NCBI RefSeq assembly: GCF_006539505.1
Contig: NZ_BJND01000027.1
Span: forward strand, 1-64,000
Origin: Streptomyces spinoverrucosus
Lineage (GTDB): Bacteria > Actinomycetota > Actinomycetes > Streptomycetales > Streptomycetaceae
Direction: 5' to 3'
Length of the DNA: 64,000 bases
In this document: in pieces, positions 61,454 to 64,000 of the stretch
How positions within the stretch are numbered: position 1 is the first letter of the stretch
Layout of the letters: the number at the start of each line of letters is the position of its first letter
Notes under the pieces: model-generated
The model's database searches: none
Seen by the model: the letters and a program-made list of their open reading frames with translations, nothing else
Told to the model about the DNA's origin: nothing
Position numbers and translations under genes: made by a program

Positions 61454-62467
61454 ATGGTCACCCTTGCCGAGGTCGCCCAGCACGCCGGAGTGTCGGCGAG
61501 CACGGTGAGCTATGTCCTCAGCGGCAAGCGGTCCATCTCCGCGACCACCCGGCAGCGGGTCGAGGAGAGCATCCGGGAGCTGGGCTACCACCCGAACGCC
61601 GGCGCCCGCGCCCTGGCGAGCAGCCGCTCCAACATCATCGCGCTGATGATCCCGCTGCGCACGGACATGTACGTGCCGGTGATGATGGAGATCGCCATCG
61701 CCGTCGCCACCACCGCCCGCACACACGGGTACGACGTCCTGCTGCTCACCGGCGAGGAGGGCCCCGACGCGGTACGCCGGGTCACCGGCAGCGGGCTCGC
61801 CGACGCGATGATCCTGATGGACGTGGAACTGGACGACGACCGGCTGCCGTTGCTGCGCGGCACCGACCAGCCGTCCGTCCTGATCGGGCTGCCCGCCGAC
61901 ACCACCGGCCTGACCTGCGTGGACCTCGACTTCGCGGCGACCGGCGCACTGTGCGTCGAGCATCTGGCGATGCTGGGTCACCGTGACATCGCTGTCATCG
62001 GCGAGGCACCCGCGGTGTACGAACGGCACACCGGGTTCGCCGAGCGCACCCTCGACGGACTCCGCGCCCGCGCCCGTGAGCTGGGCCTCAGGGTGCTGCA
62101 CCGGCCGTGCGAGGGCGGGTACGACGCGATGGCGGCGACGCTCGCCCGAGTCTTCGACGAGCGCCCGGCGACCACGGGCTTCGTCGTGCAGAACGAGTCG
62201 GCGGTCGAACCGCTGCTCGCGCTGCTGCGTCAGCAGGGCCGGGCCGTGCCGGAGGACGTGTCGGTCGTCGGGATCTGCCCGGACCAGGTCGCCACCCAGG
62301 CGTCGGTGCGGCTGACGTCGGTCGCCATCCCGGCGCAGGAGATGGGCCGGCACGCAGTGGAACAGCTGGTCGCCAAGCTGGACGGGCGCGGCAGCGACGA
62401 AGTGCTGCTGCTCGCCCCCGAGTTGACGGTCCGGGCAAGCACGGGCCCGGTGCCGTCCGGGTCCTGA
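61454..62467 (+). CDS. LacI/GalR family transcriptional regulator
   Basis: A 337-residue regulator. The N-terminal helix-turn-helix reads VTLAEVAQHAGVSASTVSYVLSGKRSIS with the hinge helix NAGARALASSRSN, followed by a periplasmic-binding-protein-like sugar domain (IALMIPLRTDMYVPVMMEIA, GFVVQNESAVEPLLALL, TSVAIPAQEMGRHAVEQLV). The ATG at 61454 has GGAGAG upstream. It lies 103 bp upstream of a GH31 glycosidase gene on the same strand and just after two GAAGCGCTTC palindromes, so it probably represses itself and the sugar genes until a glucoside- or xyloside-type inducer binds. The inducer is not known. Confidence 0.92.
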   Translation: MVTLAEVAQHAGVSASTVSYVLSGKRSISATTRQRVEESIRELGYHPNAGARALASSRSNIIALMIPLRTDMYVPVMMEIAIAVATTARTHGYDVLLLTGEEGPDAVRRVTGSGLADAMILMDVELDDDRLPLLRGTDQPSVLIGLPADTTGLTCVDLDFAATGALCVEHLAMLGHRDIAVIGEAPAVYERHTGFAERTLDGLRARARELGLRVLHRPCEGGYDAMAATLARVFDERPATTGFVVQNESAVEPLLALLRQQGRAVPEDVSVVGICPDQVATQASVRLTSVAIPAQEMGRHAVEQLVAKLDGRGSDEVLLLAPELTVRASTGPVPSGS

Positions 62468-62570
62468 CCCGCACTTTTCAAGGCCTTCGAGTGGCCCTTC
62501 GAGGGCACGTCCCTGGTCTGCACTCCTCTGTCTGCACTCCCCTGTCTGCACCCCCCCAGGAGCACGCCAC

Positions 62571-64000
62571 GTGAATCAGTCTGCCGAAAACCAGACCTCT
62601 TCAGGCGCGGTCAGCCTCGCGCAGTCCTCCCCCACCGTCGGCACGTTCCGCGAGCGGGACGGCGCTCTGGAGTGGAGCGGCCGCCAGGAGACCGTACGCA
62701 TCGAGCCCTGGGGACCGGACGCGGTCCGGGTCCGGGCGCGGCTCGGCGGCCCGATCCTCGACGGGCTGCCCGGCGCGCTGCTGGCCGAGGCCCCGGCCAC
62801 CGAGAGCACGGTCAAGATCGGTGACGGGGAAGGACAGTTGACGGTCGGGTCGCTGACCGTGCACGTCGATGCCGAGGGGCTCATCCGCTTCCTGCGCACC
62901 GACGGCTCGGGGGAACTCCTCGCCGAGGAGCGCGCCCACTTCTGGTGGCCCGGCCCCCGCCTCTACACCGCCATCGGCAACGGCCACCACCGGCTGGAGC
63001 AGCGGTTCGCCGCCTACGAGGACGAGCAGCTGTACGGCCTCGGCCAGCACCAGCACGGGCGGCTCGACCAGAAGGGCCTGGTCATCGACCTGGTCCAGCG
63101 CAACGCCGAGGTCGGCATCCCGGTGCTCACCTCCAGCCGGGGCTACACCCTGCTGTGGAACAACCCGGCGATCGGCCGCGTGGAGCTGGCGCACAACGGC
63201 ACCCGCTGGGTCGCCGACTCCGCCCGCCAGCTCGACTACTGGATTACCGCGGGTACCCCGGCCGACGCTCAGCGCCGCTACAGCGCGGTCACGGGCCGGA
63301 CGCCGATGCTGCCTCAGTGGGCGGCGGGCTTCTGGCAGTGCAAGCTGCGCTACCGCACCCAGGAAGAACTCCTCGCCGTGGCGCGGGAGTACAAGCGGCG
63401 CGGGCTTCCCCTCGATGTGATCGTCTGTGACTTCTTCCACTGGACCCACCTGGGCGAGTGGAAGTTCGACCCGAAGGAGTGGCCCGACCCGGCGGCCATG
63501 GTCCGGGAGCTGGACGAGCTGGGCGTGCAGCTGGTGGTCAGCGTGTGGCCCTCGGTCTCACCGCTGTCCGAGAACCACTCCCTGATGGAGCAGCGCGGCT
63601 ACTTCATCGGCACCCAGTACGGCCCGATGGCCCACGCCGACTGGCCGGACAAGGAGGTGGCGTCGACGGTCCAGGTCGCCTTCTACGACGCCACGAACCC
63701 GGATGCCCGGGAGTTCGTGTGGTCGCGGGTGAAGGCGAACTACCTGGAGCCGTACGGCATCAAGGCGTTCTGGCTGGACGCCTGCGAGCCCGAGCTGAAG
63801 CCGGGCTTCCAGGAGAACCTGCGCTACTGGGCGGGCCCGGGTCTGGAGGTCGGCAACCTCTACCCGGCGGAGAACGCCCGCGCCTTCCACGAAGGCCTCA
63901 CTGCGTCCGGCGAGGACGAGATCATCACCCTCAACCGCTCGGCCTGGGCGGGCAGTCAGCGCTATGGCGCCGCCCTGTGGTCCGGGGACATCGGCACCGA
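62571..64000 (+). CDS. GH31 family glycoside hydrolase, 3' end outside the window
   Basis: The visible 476 codons have no stop. The N-terminal beta domain (about residues 1-240, LYGLGQHQHGRLDQKG) leads into the TIM barrel: AGFWQCKLRYRTQEELLAVAREYKRRGLPLDVIVCDFFHW, then IKAFWLDACEPEL with the GH31 nucleophile Asp at about residue 403. GH31 enzymes are retaining alpha-glucosidases, alpha-xylosidases and relatives; the exact activity cannot be assigned from this part. The GTG start has AGGAG eight bases upstream. Downstream of the LacI-type regulator and presumably controlled by it. Confidence 0.88.
   Translation, partial: MNQSAENQTSSGAVSLAQSSPTVGTFRERDGALEWSGRQETVRIEPWGPDAVRVRARLGGPILDGLPGALLAEAPATESTVKIGDGEGQLTVGSLTVHVDAEGLIRFLRTDGSGELLAEERAHFWWPGPRLYTAIGNGHHRLEQRFAAYEDEQLYGLGQHQHGRLDQKGLVIDLVQRNAEVGIPVLTSSRGYTLLWNNPAIGRVELAHNGTRWVADSARQLDYWITAGTPADAQRRYSAVTGRTPMLPQWAAGFWQCKLRYRTQEELLAVAREYKRRGLPLDVIVCDFFHWTHLGEWKFDPKEWPDPAAMVRELDELGVQLVVSVWPSVSPLSENHSLMEQRGYFIGTQYGPMAHADWPDKEVASTVQVAFYDATNPDAREFVWSRVKANYLEPYGIKAFWLDACEPELKPGFQENLRYWAGPGLEVGNLYPAENARAFHEGLTASGEDEIITLNRSAWAGSQRYGAALWSGDIGT

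Noticed and set aside
61158..61508. Open frames reading into the LacI gene from upstream
   Set aside because: They cross the operator palindromes and the start region without ribosome sites or family similarity.

Overview
The window is chromosomal DNA of a Streptomyces-type actinomycete. The evidence is very high GC with GC-rich third codon positions, many GTG and TTG starts, long antisense shadow ORFs, ThyX as the thymidylate synthase, a single-chain Streptomyces-style EccC, and the blocks rnj-dapA-thyX, rpsO-pnp, rimP-nusA-ylxR-infB-rbfA-truB-ribF and dxr-rseP-ispG-proS. Genus is an inference; no species is claimed. No rRNA, tRNA, CRISPR array, integrase or insertion sequence was found.

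Layout. (1) 1-10.8 kb, mostly minus strand: RNase J, dapA and thyX, then two small membrane-protein genes on the plus strand, then an rpsO-pnp-M16 protease-dapB-membrane protein run. RNase J and PNPase are the main RNA-decay enzymes; DapA and DapB make lysine and peptidoglycan precursors. (2) 10.8-37 kb: a type VII (ESX-like) secretion locus. It has the core proteins EccB, EccC, EccD and EccE, two mycosins (a third survives only as a frameshifted remnant), two WXG100 proteins, a 593-residue WXG protein with a low-complexity tail, a MinD/EspI-like ATPase, several membrane proteins, and a candidate secreted protein next to a lipoprotein in lower-GC DNA. (3) 37-49 kb, minus strand: ribF, a large fusion of an inactivated trypsin-like domain with a P-loop ATPase, and the translation-factor operon truB-rbfA-ylxP-infB-ylxR-nusA-rimP. 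(4) 49-51.4 kb, plus strand: a lipoprotein gene and a DUF4439 gene separated by four tandem micro-ORFs joined by ATGA stop/start overlaps, then an aminoglycoside-kinase-like protein that has lost its catalytic residues. (5) 51.5-61.1 kb, minus strand: proS, two GNAT acetyltransferases, ispG, rseP, dxr and a long acyl-CoA dehydrogenase. (6) 61.4-64 kb, plus strand: a LacI-family regulator with palindromic operator candidates, and a GH31 glycosidase cut by the window end.

Most convergent gene pairs and operon ends carry strong GC-rich stem-loops. A 38-bp intergenic repeat occurs three times, each time just 3' of a minus-strand gene. The least conventional items are the micro-ORF coupling array (49612-50049), the lower-GC effector-like gene pair (25080-27939), the pseudoprotease-ATPase fusion (38139-41555), the pseudokinase (50538-51428), the mycosin remnant (about 18624-18790) and the 14-bp stem-loop just ahead of the TTG start of rnj. 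All coordinates and motifs were read by eye; no database search was run.
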